Source: Leguminivora glycinivorella (lineage: Eukaryota; Arthropoda; Insecta; Lepidoptera; Tortricidae). Taken from it: a stretch of 64,000 bases of DNA. The notes under the pieces are model-generated. The model did not search any database. It saw only the letters and a list, made by a program, of their open reading frames with translations, and was not told the DNA's origin. Shown in pieces: positions 20,947-30,950 of this stretch. The stretch spans positions 4,340,001 to 4,404,000 of the forward strand of contig NC_062976.1 of assembly GCF_023078275.1 (NCBI RefSeq). The letters are read 5' to 3'. The translations under genes were made by a program, and so were the position numbers. The first letter of the stretch is position 1; each line of letters begins with the position of its first letter.

Positions 20947-21118
20947 TAATATATATAACATATGTGTGTGTGTGTGCGTGTAGTGAGTGTATGTGTAGAG
21001 ATTATGTGAAGGTAAACAGTTGAGGGATTGTATGTGGTGTGTGTGAGGGATGGTGCACTTGGAGAATATGAATTAAGTAGCTATTAAAACAAAGAAGAAT
21101 TGAATGATGACATTAATT
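20947..21118. repeat. (GT)n microsatellite and linker
   Basis: A GT-rich run near 20960-21000 (TGTGTGTGTGTGCGTG) continues into GT-rich sequence to 21050. Confidence 0.7.
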
Positions 21119-21226
21119 TATTATTCTACGTAATTTCTTTCAAAGCTTTGTGTGGGTAAATCTTCTCTCCGCTCCTCAGCTATAATCTTGCGCCATTTTT
21201 CCCTTTCAACGTCTTGTTTTGGGAAT
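21119..21226 (-). CDS. THAP-like zinc-finger fragment, exon 2
   Basis: The minus-strand sequence TTTTTATTCCAG provides a good acceptor directly before the exon at 21226. Joined to exon 1 (21723-21647, phase 2, creating an Arg codon), it encodes FPKQDVEREKWRKIIAEER and then a tail ending at a TAA (21121-21119). The F-P motif and the W eight residues on from the Asp match the THAP core (AVPxxx box region). The expected distal C-x2-H pair is missing before the stop, so the zinc finger is incomplete. It could be a truncated THAP gene, a THAP relic from a P-type transposon, or an exon continuing by another splice form. There is no homolog elsewhere in the window. Confidence 0.5.
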
Positions 21227-21646
21227 CTGGAATAAAAACCTTTTTTTATTACTTAAAAACGAATTTGCTATTCCCGGGTTGTTTCTTTTTATAATTAAAG
21301 TAATTTATAAGATATGTATTAATATTATTGAATTGAAATCATTTATTTCAGACTTATTGGTCCATAATAATAAATAAATACATACACTAATAATATGAAA
21401 TAGGCTTCTTTTACAAAAAATATAAATTAGCGACTCCATCATTCCATTTTTAACTATGTTCCACTTCATCCATCTTTTGTCGCCGTCCGCTCATTACTAG
21501 TATAGCGCGAGAGAAAGAGACAAACTGCGTAAGACCAAATCAAGGAATTTACTTTAATTATTCTAGAAAATAAATGTTTTTAGTAAGTTAGGAAGCCATT
21601 TTGGCCACAAATGCATAACATTATAAAATTATTAACAATTACTTAC

Positions 21647-21723
21647 CGGAAATACGATACGTCATCCTTTTTTAACGAATATAAGGTGTTATTTTTGCAC
21701 TTTTTTACGGAGCACTTAGGCAT
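21647..21723 (-). CDS. THAP-like zinc-finger fragment, exon 1
   Basis: The ATG at 21723 is preceded by GTCGGCAAC and opens MPKCSVKKCKNNT, which has the amino-terminal C-x4-C pair of a THAP domain at residues 4 and 9. The frame runs 25 codons plus two nt to SYF, then a strong donor CCG|GTAAGT at 21647/21646. The intron to 21227 is 420 bp. The spliced product is about 61 residues (25 + Arg + 35), shorter than a full THAP domain of about 80-90. THAP domains bind DNA through a C2CH zinc finger; here only the first pair and the F-P/W core are visible. Upstream 21724-21840 is moderately GC-rich and may be the 5' UTR. Confidence 0.5.
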
Positions 21724-21819
21724 GTTGCCGACACGGCGGATGAAGCGCTACTAACCGCCCAATTGTGCTTAGAACATTTTCAAGCACAATTTGCTGCGGA
21801 CACATTCTAAGCCATGATG

Positions 21820-21935
21820 GTGCATCTAGGTAGTTTAGATCGATGATTATTGTGTAATTCAATATCTTATCTGTATGACCTTCCTATGTCTGTTGTTTTC
21901 CCCAATAAAGAAAATAAAATAAGATAAAATAAATT
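21820..21935 (+). mobile_element. Likely LINE 3' tail
   Basis: The sequence ends TATGTCTGTTGTTTTCCCCA, then AATAAAGAAAATAAAATAAG. A polyadenylation signal followed by an A-rich simple repeat is typical of LINE 3' ends in Lepidoptera. There is no coding content. Confidence 0.4.
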
Positions 21936-22296
21936 CTGTACACTAAACAAAAAAATCCAACATTGTATCATATCAATAATTCACGCTTACTCATCGTCAC
22001 AAAACTTACTGGAAATAACTTTTCTTAAATACTTGGGTTATATATCTTATCTATACATATATCTTATAATTTTGCCTAATCTTTTTTCTGTCCTTACAGG
22101 TAAGCGCCATTCCTGACCCTGAGAGTACGGTAATAATAATTATTTAGTTTTTATGAACACTGATGATAAAATCAGCTGCAGAGAATCATTCCCACTACAT
22201 ACAAGTTTGTAAACAAAGTTCCTAAGCGAATAAGCGAAAAAATCCAAAGATGTAACCTCATTTCATTTGTTTTTAATGTTTTAATCAGAGATCAGG
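21936..22296. other. Unassigned AT-rich sequence
   Basis: Nothing recognised. Confidence 0.45.
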
Positions 22297-22455
22297 GTGG
22301 CTAGCCGAATGGCACAATCGCTCACGAAACGCTCACGAAACGAAGCGCTAGTAGATATCTATCTCTATCGCGCTTGCGTATTGGCGCGACAGAGCCAGCG
22401 GCGTATCGCTTTCGTTTGGCGTCGGAGAAATGCCATTCGGCTACGGGGCCAGACA
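22297..22455. mobile_element. MITE with TAGCCGAATGGCA inverted ends
   Basis: The left GGCTAGCCGAATGGCA is inverted at the right as TGCCATTCGGCTACGGGGCC. The interior contains CTCACGAAACG, TATCTATCTCTATCGCGCTT and ATTGGCGCGACAGAGCC. Related copies are at 29070-29250 (diverged) and 52905-52990 (half copy, minus). Confidence 0.75.
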
Positions 22456-22471
22456 ACTGTAGGCATAGCAC

Positions 22472-23128
22472 ATGATTTCTGCGAGAGTATGTCGCCGCAA
22501 GATAGATGACACGTCTTTGTCTAAGTATATTAATTACATAAGGACGGTAGCAGGGGCGGCTCACTCTGCGATTCTATCGCCGCGCTACAAGTACATGCTG
22601 GCGGCCGCGAGTTCGCGGCCTTCTCAGGGGTGGCGCGCGTTCTCACGAAACGCACGTTCGCATTTTCTATTGCTACTTTATGTCGCGAGATTTTTTTAAG
22701 GTTCTTATGCGATGTTTGCGTGTGGAATGTCTAATGATGCTTAGTTGAATAAAATAAAAACCATATAGGACATTCTTACACAGATCTACTATTAATTAAG
22801 TCCCACGGAAAAGTGGAATAAGGCTTGTGATGTTGGAGCTTAAATAAAAATATATAAATACTGTATCTATACCTAGAAAGTACCCAAGATTTGAATATAA
22901 TAGTATAACATTTTTTCTGAGTATTAATTCGTTTTAATCCATAGGCAACCCTATAGCCGGTCGCGGCGCACGTGCGGCTCGTTTCTTTGTTAGCATTTTG
23001 TAGGCATTTAAAAAGGCGGCATTTCGTGAACATCAAAGCAGTGGGCCTTCTGTACTTGTACTATTATATATTCTGTGACGGTAGTCTAAAGTCTATCTCG
23101 CGGCGACATATTCTCGCGGAAATCAGGT
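22472..23128. mobile_element. TIR element with ends CGAGAGTATGTCGCCGC
   Basis: The left arm 22472-22508 (ATTTCTGCGAGAGTATGTCG) is inverted at 23090-23128 (CGACATATTCTCGCGGAAAT), with two or three differences. The interior starts with a GC-rich part (22540-22690, with CGATTCTATCGCCGCGCTAC) and ends with a copy of the CTTGTACTATTATATATTCT repeat (22955-23085). No transposase is visible, so it is a non-autonomous element of unknown superfamily. Confidence 0.6.
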
Positions 23129-23544
23129 ACTAATCCTACGGTGTATTATTCCGAAAATGTCATACAAATGACGCCCAACTGTCCGATCTCTGGTTTAATA
23201 AACGTTTTAATTAACAAGTATTACTATTCCTTAGACAAAAAGTTTGGGCAGATACCTAAACTCTTTATACAATTTTCACTTTATTTTTTGCCAAATTTAA
23301 ACCTAAAGTAGAATTATTATCTAATAATTAAAAGATTCCCTGGGAGCTTAAATTGAAATTTATTTTTCCCCGATTCACAATAAGTAGATTTGTTAGACAG
23401 TCGGTCTCCCCAAGGAATTAGTATTTTTCTATTCAAGGGCAAAATATGGAGGTTTTCGCTATCTCAATATTTTAAATGCTCTCAAAATTAAACTTGATTT
23501 CTTTTTGCAACCTTCTGTGATTAATATGTTTAATATCATTACTC
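23129..23544. other. Unassigned AT-rich sequence
   Basis: Nothing recognised. Confidence 0.45.
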
Positions 23545-23752
23545 AAGTGCGAAAAAAAGAACTTCGAAACGAGTGGCGATAAATTAAAACATAACCGAAG
23601 GGAGTGTTTTAAATCGACACGAGTTACGAATTTCCATTTCGCATGTGTATCGTACGACGTTTTTTAGTACAGAAGAGCCTGCGAAGTTTCGACCTGGCAT
23701 ATAATGAACCACTTCTCGCACTAGTGCGTAAAAAAAACAACATCTGTACTGA
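23545..23752 (+). repeat. Foldback repeat, GTGTATCGTACGACG family, single copy
   Basis: It is collinear with 17030-17248 (AACTTCGAAACGAGTGGCGA, ACCGAAGGGAGTGTTTTAAA, TCGTACGACG, CACTAGTGCGTAAAAAAAAC), with scattered differences. It lacks the tandem duplication seen at 17262-17373. Confidence 0.8.
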
Positions 23753-23910
23753 CAATTTATTTACATGAACAACTTTACTTAATATGGAAACTAAGACTAA
23801 GCATAAAACTTAAAAGCTATGTAGCTTATATCTAAAATAAGCCCTTGAGGCATTGTACCAGTGATGCTGGCGACATTTCCTCGCTGTATATCAACGCTGA
23901 TAAATGAGGT
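23753..23910 (-). mobile_element. LINE 3' end, 5'-truncated
   Basis: On the minus strand it reads CAGCGAGGAAATGTCGCCAG, then GGCTTATTTTAGATATAAGC, and ends in an A-rich tail with ATAAATTG. This resembles 3' regions of a lepidopteran LINE family. The fragment at 10210-10345 belongs to the same family. The coding part is not preserved. Confidence 0.5.
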
Positions 23911-24270
23911 CTTTCTTTTTCTTACAACTTAATAGGTAGTTCTTTGCAATGTTTGCGATGTAGTTCTTAAAGTTTTAAAGATATAATTTTGCAATTTCGG
24001 AATTTCGCCTATGAAATGTTAGTTATTATACTTATTATATTATACTTTAATATAGTAAAGCTTAATAAACGCTAGATTTCTATTTAAACACTATAAAATA
24101 CAACAGTGCGATAAAATGTTAATTTTACACATTATTTTCATTAATGACGCCGTTCTAGATAAATTTATAGTTACTGTTAAGCTCTCGATAGCATTGTAAA
24201 TCCTAGTCAACATAGATTCATTTAATTTCGCAGATAGGTTACACCATATAGGTCATATAACATACAATAT
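23911..24270. other. Unassigned AT-rich sequence
   Basis: Nothing recognised. Confidence 0.45.
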
Positions 24271-24400
24271 GTATGTAAGTATGTATTTATACATTTAAGT
24301 ATGTATATTGTATATCGTGGCCCCCATAATACAAGCATTGCTTAGTTTGGGGCTAAGTTGATCTGTGTAAGGTGTCCCCAATATTTATTTATTTATTTTA
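24271..24400 (+). mobile_element. SINE type 1 (tail A), 5'-truncated
   Basis: Only the 3' part remains: GTATGTATTTATACATTTAA, CTTAGTTTGGGGCTAAGTTG, TGTAAGGTGTCCCCAATATT and (ATTT)n. Confidence 0.8.
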
Positions 24401-24673
24401 AAGATTTTATTCATAAACAGACTCGTTCGTATCATATCAACGGAACATTCTGACACGTAAAACTGAATGAATGAATGATAGAAAAAAGTTTTACATTACA
24501 TATTGTTATTTTTGATGTCGTGTCGTGTAAATAAATATGTTGATAAATAAATTCACTTTTGTTGTTACCTACCTACTTAGTGAAATTACACAACGCCATT
24601 GGTTGAAGAGTTTGCGTTCGTTCGATGAGACTGTTACACGCCTACAACTCAAAATGTATGATTACTGGTTAAG

Positions 24674-25002
24674 ACATCATAATCCTCTTTGCGTTATCCC
24701 GGCATTTGCCACGGCTCATGGGAGCCTGGGGTCCGCTTTGATAACTAATCCCAAGATTTGGCATAGGCACTAGTTTTACGAAAGCGACTGCCACCTGACC
24801 TTCGAACCCGAAGAAAACTAGGCCTTATTGGGATTAGTCCGGTTTCCTCGCGATGTTTTCCTTCACCGAAAAGCGACTGGCAAATATCAAATGACATTTC
24901 GCACATAAGTTCCGAAAAACTCATTGGTACGAGCCGGGGATCGAACCCGCGAACTCCGGATTGAAAGTCGCACGCTCTTACCGCTAGGCCACCAGCGCTT
25001 TG
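24674..25002 (-). mobile_element. tRNA-derived SINE (type 2), full-length
   Basis: On the minus strand the head GCGCTGGTGGCCTAGCGGTA has an A-box and GCGGGTTCGATCCCCGG a B-box. The body contains CCAGTCGCTTTTCGGTGAAG, CATCGCGAGGAAACCGGACT and GGCAGTCGCTTTCGTAAAAC. It ends CCGGGATAACGCAAAGAGGA, then TTATGATG. It is flanked by a 9-bp duplication, CTGGTTAAG (24665-24673 and 25003-25011), which is good evidence of retroposition. Other copies are 13691-13905 and 45870-46035. Confidence 0.85.
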
Positions 25003-25054
25003 CTGGTTAAGTATAGTATCTAATAAAAAGTTGATTACCAAAATAATGTAGGAT

Positions 25055-25246
25055 AAATCTCGACTGGGGGGCAATTGTAACTAATCCATTTTTTCCATTA
25101 TTACACTATAATGTTGAGTTCTACATGTATCCACTGAACACGCCTACCATATATAACCGGTGGACATGGACACTCTATTTAATAATGCGAACATTGTAAA
25201 ACATGGAAAAAATGGACCAGTTACAGTTGCCCCCCAGTCGAGATTT
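25055..25246. mobile_element. MITE with AAATCTCGACTGGGGGGCAA inverted ends, copy 2
   Basis: The left end AAATCTCGACTGGGGGGCAA and the right end TTGCCCCCCAGTCGAGATTT are inverted with one difference. The inverted repeat extends inward through TCCATTTTTTCCAT / ATGGAAAAAATGGA. The interior is shared with 1340-1545. This copy is better preserved. Confidence 0.8.
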
Positions 25247-25582
25247 GCCCCGCTGTAACTTACTCAATTTGTGTGTGTGTACATAGGTGACTATGTCGAG
25301 CTTTCGATAGCAAGTACTGCCGTCATGTTGAAATCCATTTTCTGTCTATAAAAAAACCGTTACCTCTATGAAGGAATACGTTGACGCATCTACGATTTAT
25401 TTCATCACATTTCGCAGCTCATTTTGGGGGCATTCACGTGACTATCGGGCTAATTCCAAAATTCATTTATATCAGAATGATGTCTTACTGATATCATTTA
25501 AAAACCGATTTTTTTTGTCGTACTTACTGCCCCGTACTGTAGGTACATTGGCCCTGGCGAGACAGTAGACACCATTGAAATC
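25247..25582. other. Unassigned sequence
   Basis: No repeat recognised. A 66-codon frame at 25368-25568 lacks motifs. Confidence 0.4.
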
Positions 25583-25738
25583 CATCCAAACTAATATAAA
25601 TGGGAAAGTGAGTTTGTGTCTGTTTGTTTGTCCTTCTTTCACGGCAAACGGAGCGACGAATTAGTTGAAGGGATGGAGAGTGACATAGGCTACTTTTTGT
25701 CTCTTTCTAACGCGAGCGAAGCTGCGGGCAAAAGCTAG
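25583..25738 (+). mobile_element. Repeat with GCGGGCAAAAGCTAG tail, copy 2
   Basis: Same family as 12366-12550, with a deletion in the ACGTGATTTTT region. It ends CTGCGGGCAAAAGCTAG. Confidence 0.75.
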
Positions 25739-26184
25739 AAACATTTAAATGTCAGTATAGGTCGGAATTGGTGTGTGTAGAGTTATCGACAGCAGGTGTC
25801 GCTGCTGTTTTGTCACCCATTGTCTTGCAAGTGAATTATTTGCTCTTAACATTTCTGTGACGCTTTTATAGGACGTCAGTGTTTTGTTTTTGAGATTTTT
25901 CTGGTCACTGGCCTTTGGTCTTGGCTTTAAGGTTGAAGTCGATTTTCTTTTAAATACCTGCCGACTTGATGAGTCTTTTCCAATACATACCTATTTATGC
26001 TGGTTTATGCGATTATGTACCTTTTGCCGTGGAACGTCACATATATTTTGCAAGTGTACAGTAACCATGTCACTCTAGAACCATGTCAAAATAACAAGCA
26101 GTAAAAGATTTCTTAGAATCTGATTTATAACGTCACTATAAAAAAAGCAAGCAGTACACACAACTGGATAGCAAGAGTAAATAG
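25739..26184. other. Unassigned sequence
   Basis: No repeat or gene recognised. A 64-codon frame (25884-26078) has no motif. Confidence 0.4.
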
Positions 26185-26285
26185 GTATCTCATAGGTAAG
26201 CGTGTTCCACCGTAGACCGCATCATCACTTACCATCAGGTGTGATCGTGGTCAAACGTTTACCTATTCATCCATGAAAAGGTTTA
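26185..26285 (+). mobile_element. LINE 3'-tail fragment, copy 1
   Basis: GTATCTCATAGGTAAGCGTG, ACCGCATCATCACTTACCAT and CAGGTGTGATCGTGGTCAAA resemble the 3' untranslated tail of lepidopteran LINEs. A second copy is at 26640-26745, about 455 bp downstream in the same orientation. Confidence 0.6.
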
Positions 26286-26639
26286 CAGTTGCCTAAGGAT
26301 CCAATTCGTTGACTGTACATAGTTTTCATAGGCCTGGTACATAGATAGCTCTAATATGTGCTACAATATTTGTATTCAATTTTCCAAATTGATGATTCTA
26401 AAATGTCTTTAAAATATTTGGGTCTGAACAATAAACAGTAAACATTAATATTTTAAGTTTAGCCTTAGTTTATTATATTTAATTATGTATATTTATGTTC
26501 ATGTAAATAAATGAGATTTTATTAATATTTTATACTTACTAATTGTGAAGACAGAGATTAAAAATAACATACATTTTTAATCAACAAAAACTCAATAGAG
26601 ATTGTGGCAACGGACCTGTTTCTAGATCTCTTTAAAGCA
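26286..26639. other. Unassigned AT-rich spacer
   Basis: The sequence between the two tail copies. Nothing recognised. Confidence 0.4.
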
Positions 26640-26745
26640 AGAGTAAATAAATGGTATCTCATAGGTAAGCATGCTCCACCTTAGACCGCATCATCACTTA
26701 CCATCAGGTGTGATCGTGGTCAAACGTATACCTCTTCAAACGTAA
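26640..26745 (+). mobile_element. LINE 3'-tail fragment, copy 2
   Basis: Near-identical to 26185-26285 (GCAAGAGTAAATA, GGTATCTCATAGGTAAGCAT, CATCATCACTTACCATCAGG). It may be a second insertion or a segmental duplication. Confidence 0.6.
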
Positions 26746-27010
26746 AAGAAAGATATAATCTAAGAAACAAATAATCTTGAGATGAAAATAAATACAGACG
26801 TAGGTAATTATTTAATGACCATGTCTAGTCGTGTAATTTTCTAGAGTAACTTGTCAGATTAGAGAAATAACAATGGATTTCTTGTTGGAGAGAACTAATG
26901 ACAGGGGACCATTATTTTCCTTACGTTAATCTAGATCTTTCTAGAAACAATTTATTTGCTATCCTACGTCGCAGTGGTACAGTAATTAAGTAGCTTAATT
27001 TGTTACTGTT

Positions 27011-27252
27011 TATCCATACTCATATTATAAATAGGAAAGTGTGTCTGTTTGTTTGTCCGTCTTTCAAGGAAAAACGGAGCGACGAGTTGACGTGATTTTT
27101 TTAAGTGGAGATAGTTAAAGGGATGGAGAGTGACATAGGCTACTTTTTGTCTCTTTCCAACCCCCCACTTCCCTAAAATGGGGGGTGGAATTTGTGTGGA
27201 GCATTCCTATATTTTCGAATTTAACGTGAGCGCAGCCGCGGGCAAATGCTAG
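27011..27252 (+). mobile_element. Repeat with GCGGGCAAATGCTAG tail, copy 3
   Basis: Same family as 12366-12550. It has an extra G-rich segment near the end (CCCCCCACTTCCCTAAAATG, then GGGGGTGGAATT) that the other copies lack, so it represents a longer subfamily. Confidence 0.75.
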
Positions 27253-27509
27253 TTTTATATATTTACATTTACAGGCTGTTTTTTTGGTTTTTTTTGTACT
27301 TTGGTTTAATATGTATTAGAACGCTCTGCAAAATATTTCATAAGGACACAACCATTTGTTAAGTACTATATATTTTTAATTCTGACTTTTAAATGTCCGA
27401 CCTACTATAGTAGATAATTACTCTAAAGGCTGATATAAAATGTAATTATAGTATGAATAAGTCAGCCAATTTTAAAGTGCATCCATATTACCCATCAAAC
27501 CTATAAAAG
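27253..27509. other. Unassigned AT-rich sequence
   Basis: Nothing recognised. Confidence 0.4.
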
Positions 27510-27872
27510 AATGATAGAATATTCAGTATACAGTATACTGAATAGTCTGGATGATAGAAGATTCAGTAAATAAATAAATAAATAAATATTATAATATAAG
27601 ACATTCTTACACAGATTGACTGAGGCCCACGGTAAGCTCAAGAAGGCTTGTGTTGTGGATACTCAGACAACGATATAATATAATATATAAATACTTATAT
27701 ACATAGAAAACATCCACGACTCAGGAACAAATATCTGTGCTCATCACACAAATAAATGCCCTTACCGGGATTCGAACCCGAGACCGCGGCGCAGCAGGCA
27801 GGGTCACCACCGACTGCGCCAGACCGGTCGTCACTATCAGTATACACTATACTGAATATTCTATCGCTATTT
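27510..27872. repeat. Palindromic element split by a SINE
   Basis: 27521-27543 is a 23-nt palindrome: ATTCAGTATAC, one centre base, then GTATACTGAAT. The outer words ATAGAATATTCAGTATA (left) and TATACTGAATATTCTAT (27850-27866) are inverted, so the SINE at 27568-27832 seems to have landed inside a small foldback element. Confidence 0.55.
27568..27832 (-). mobile_element. tRNA-derived SINE (type 1, tail B)
   Basis: On the minus strand, the head GACGACCGGTCTGGCGCAGT and B-box GGTTCGAATCCCGG are followed by the shared middle (TTCCTGAGTCGTGGATG). It ends in tail B: CAAGCCTTCTTGAGCTTACC, GTGGGCCTCAGTCAATCTGT and an AT-rich end. Confidence 0.85.
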
Positions 27873-27882
27873 TTTGCTTGTA

Positions 27883-29035
27883 GTCATAGGGCTTACGGCG
27901 AAATTCTGGTCAAAAGCTGCACTTTATGCAGAAAGCAAGCCACTTTGCACTAGGACCTAGGACACAAATGTTATGTTATGTGCATTTAAGTTCTTTTACG
28001 TATTAAAATACAAATTATGTGATGGTCAAGTTTACGGGGGTTATCTAAATATACCTAAACTCGGAATAAAAAACTAATAATGTATATAAATACTAAAAAC
28101 ATTGATTCTGAATAGTAATATAGTAAGTTGTGACCAAAATAAATAATCAGTCTTGCGTGTATAGCGGTAACAAATGATACGATGCATCATATATCAAGTG
28201 CAAACACGTCTTTCAAACCCGCGCGCTTCATTTTCAATGCGTATAGTTCAAAAACCACTGAACGGATTTTAATGTTTTTTTGTTTTATTTTGCAGATGTT
28301 AATATTAGATTTTATTTAAAAAAATAAAAATGTGACCATATGGTAGAAAAACTGTTTGTAAATTTCGTGAAAATTAAAAAAAAATGAAAATTTCATATTT
28401 TTTTATTATTCGGCCGCCATCTTTATTTTTTAAATGATTTTAATTTTTATATGAATAAATGTTTTAATACAAACTGATAGCTACCCCAACCATTAAAATC
28501 GGTGCAGCCGTTATGATTCCAAAATTGTTTACATCACGTGCGAAAACGTCTTTCAAATCCGCGCGCTCCATTTCAAATGAGTATAGTTCAAAAACTACTC
28601 AACGGATTTTCATGATTTTTATTTTATTATGTAGATAATATTATCAGGTTTAATTTAAATACATAAAAATGTAACCACATCATAGAAAATTTATTAGTAA
28701 ATTGCACGAGAATGAAAAAAAATAGTTTCATTTTCATATTTTTCTTATTATTCGGCCGCCATCTTAATTTTTTATGACTTTAATTTTTTATATTAATTAA
28801 CGCTTCAATACGATGCGATAGACACCTCAACCATCAAAATCGGTGCAGCCGTTACGATTCTATAAATTTTTAAAAATATGCGGCCGCCATTTTGGAAAAT
28901 GTCCGCCATCTTGAATTATAGTGGATGAAAATCGTGTTTCCTCGGATGAAATCATTTATATTGGTCCCTAGTATCACTGTGCAAAGTGGCTTGCTTTCTG
29001 CATAAAATGCAGTTTTTTTCCGTAAGCCCTATGAC
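27883..29035. mobile_element. 1.15-kb TIR element with GTCATAGGGCTTACGG ends
   Basis: The terminal arms are about 70 bp and inverted. On the left: GTCATAGGGCTTACGG, then CTGCACTTTATGCAGAAAGC, then AAGCCACTTTGCAC. On the right is the complement, ending CCGTAAGCCCTATGAC. TA flanks both sides (27881-27882 and 29036-29037), consistent with Tc1/mariner-type insertion. The interior is a direct duplication of about 335 bp (28198-28530 and 28537-28865) sharing GTCTTTCAAA, TCGGCCGCCATCTT and AAAATCGGTGCAGCCGTTA. No transposase ORF. Confidence 0.75.
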
Positions 29036-29059
29036 TATTGGTCGTCTTGCTTTCACTTA

Positions 29060-29250
29060 CTCGAAGTGCGGACAATCCGAATGCGCAAACGCTCACGAAA
29101 CGCTCACGATAATATCTCTTTCGTAGCTATCTATCTCTATCGCTCTTGCGTATTAGCGCGACAGAGCCAGACTACATTTCTGCGGCGTGTCGGTGGCGTT
29201 TCGCGTCGCTGCGAAAAGCTAATTCGGCTACAGGGCCTGGACGAAACAAA
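29060..29250. mobile_element. MITE of the AACGCTCACGAAACGCTCAC family, diverged copy
   Basis: It shares with 22297-22455 ACGCTCACGAAACGCTCACG, CTATCTATCTCTATCGCTCT, TGCGTATTAGCGCGACAGAG and AATTCGGCTACAGGGCC. The left end is degenerate. Confidence 0.65.
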
Positions 29251-29312
29251 AACACGAGTCATGATTCCTATATCATACTAACATCGTTTAAGTGTCAATA
29301 ATCTTTCGAATT

Positions 29313-29560
29313 ATAAATAAATAAATATTGGGGACACCTTACACAGTCGACTTAGCCCCAAACTAAGCAAAGCTTGTACTATGAGTGCTAACGTTATACA
29401 TACTTATATAGATAAATACATACTTATATACATAGAAAACATCCATGACTCAGGAAGAAATATCTGTGCTCATCATACAAATAAATACTCTTACCGGGAT
29501 TCGAACCCAGGACCGCGGCTTAGCAGGCAGGGTCACTACCGACTGAACCAGAGCGGTCGG
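29313..29560 (-). mobile_element. tRNA-derived SINE (type 1, tail A)
   Basis: The copy is complete from (AATA)n through GGGGACACCTTACACAG, CTTAGCCCCAAACTAAGC and TCCATGACTCAGGAAGAAAT to CCGGGATTCGAACCCAGG. The head is slightly altered (GAACCAGAGCGGTCGG). Confidence 0.85.
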
Positions 29561-30008
29561 AATTTGGCTGCTGGAATAATTTAAAGGTACTTTAAGCTTT
29601 AAAATGGACAAAATTCCGCTAAAGTTAAAAAAATAATGTTGAAATCAAAATTTACCTTTTTGCAAAAGACTATCCCACTTCGCAGAAATCTCTGCTGCAT
29701 AAAATAGCCTGACAAATGTTATACAATTAATTAATAGTAAGAATCACATTATATTGTCCGATAATCGCAACTGATAGGGACATATTGCCAACAGCTGCGT
29801 CCCACATGTACAATATATAAGCAGTCGGGAATAAATCGATTTTGACTTTTGGATTATCAATTATATTATAATTGAATTGGCAAGCGAATTCAGAATAAGC
29901 ATGGAAGCAGGTTGGCGAAATATAATGCATTGTTTCATACTGCAACTGCGCCCTGAATAATTTAAAAATTGCTCCACTGAAGCGTAAACTTTTGGACATG
30001 TGTATTTT
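29561..30008. other. Unassigned sequence
   Basis: AT-rich. A 98-codon minus frame (29727-30023) has no domain and overlaps the GTCY MITE start, so it is not called. Confidence 0.4.
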
Positions 30009-30289
30009 TAACCCCCGACGCAAAAACGACGTCTGTCTTTCTGTCTGTCTGTGTGTGTGTGTCTGTCTGTGGCATCGTAGCTCCCGAACGGATGAACCGA
30101 TTTGGATTTAGTTTTTTTTTTTGTTTGAAAGCTGAATAAGTCGGGAGTGTTCTTAGCCATGTTTCATAAAAATCGGTCGAATATATATATTCATATTCAT
30201 TTATTCCATTGTAAATCATGTTCATTTGTACAGTTTGGTATTACATTGGTCAGGTAGGTCGTGGGTTTTTTCAACATTTTAATTTTGTA
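30009..30289 (+). mobile_element. GTCY-microsatellite MITE, copy D, with an insertion
   Basis: The order is TAACCCCCGACGCAAAAACG, (GTCT)n, GGCATCGTAGCTCCCGAACG, then TTCATAAAAATCGGTCGA. About 75 bp (30182-30258), starting with an AT-rich run and containing TCCATTGTAAATCATGTTCA, then interrupts the element. It resumes with TCGTGGGTTTTTTCAA. The inserted piece resembles a LINE tail in reverse orientation. Confidence 0.75.
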
Positions 30290-30479
30290 TACTGCCTAAG
30301 TATATTTAAGATTATTAAGGATTAGGATATCCTAATCCTAATTCAAATATTGACGCTGAGCAAAAATGTCACTAATCAACCGTTATATAGGCTCAGAATT
30401 GTCAGTGTCATTATCACTATGGTGATATTTTAGCCCACAGCCTTTATAATTTATGTGTATGTTTATACTTATTATTTAA

Positions 30480-30845
30480 TTAAGACGATACGATACAGGG
30501 CAATTCTCCATACAAACGCTCTCGACTATTTCCTCCCTGGTTTTTGAAGATAGAGCAATAAGTTTTTCAACACAGATTATTATTATTTTTATCTGTGTCG
30601 GACCGTTTTGATTTTTTTGCTATTTTTATTTTAAAAGACGCTAGAGCCAATCAAAAATTTCTACAAACGGCCATTTGCAATATGGCTCAAAAAAAGGTGT
30701 GATACTCAAGGTCAGTAACAATTAGCCAAAAAATGTAAACGGTCCTACATAGATTATTTTATTGTTATTCAGATTTTTAAATTTCCTTCCGGTTCAATAA
30801 GTTTTGAAGGAGGAAACAGTCGAGAGCGGAACCTTGAGTTGTTCT
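30480..30845 (+). mobile_element. MITE with CTCTCGACTATTTCCTCC inverted ends, copy 1
   Basis: Left GCTCTCGACTATTTCCTCC (30518-30537) and right GGAGGAAACAGTCGAGAGC (30809-30828) are inverted. The interior has TTTTTGAAGATAGAGCAATA, CTGTGTCGGACCGTTTTGAT and CGCTAGAGCCAATCAAAAAT. The second copy is 47664-48050. Confidence 0.7.
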
Positions 30846-30950
30846 TAGTGGACATTTGTTTTTTCGATAAGTCTAGTTAATAACACTGGTATATTTATTG
30901 CCACCTTGCACGTGCTACTTTTGGAGCTGACTGTATAGTTTTTGGTGAAA

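Noticed and set aside
24745..25074. 109-codon minus-strand frame
   Set aside because: It runs through the reverse-oriented type 2 SINE; common SINE-derived peptide (FDPRLVPMSF) with no gene function.
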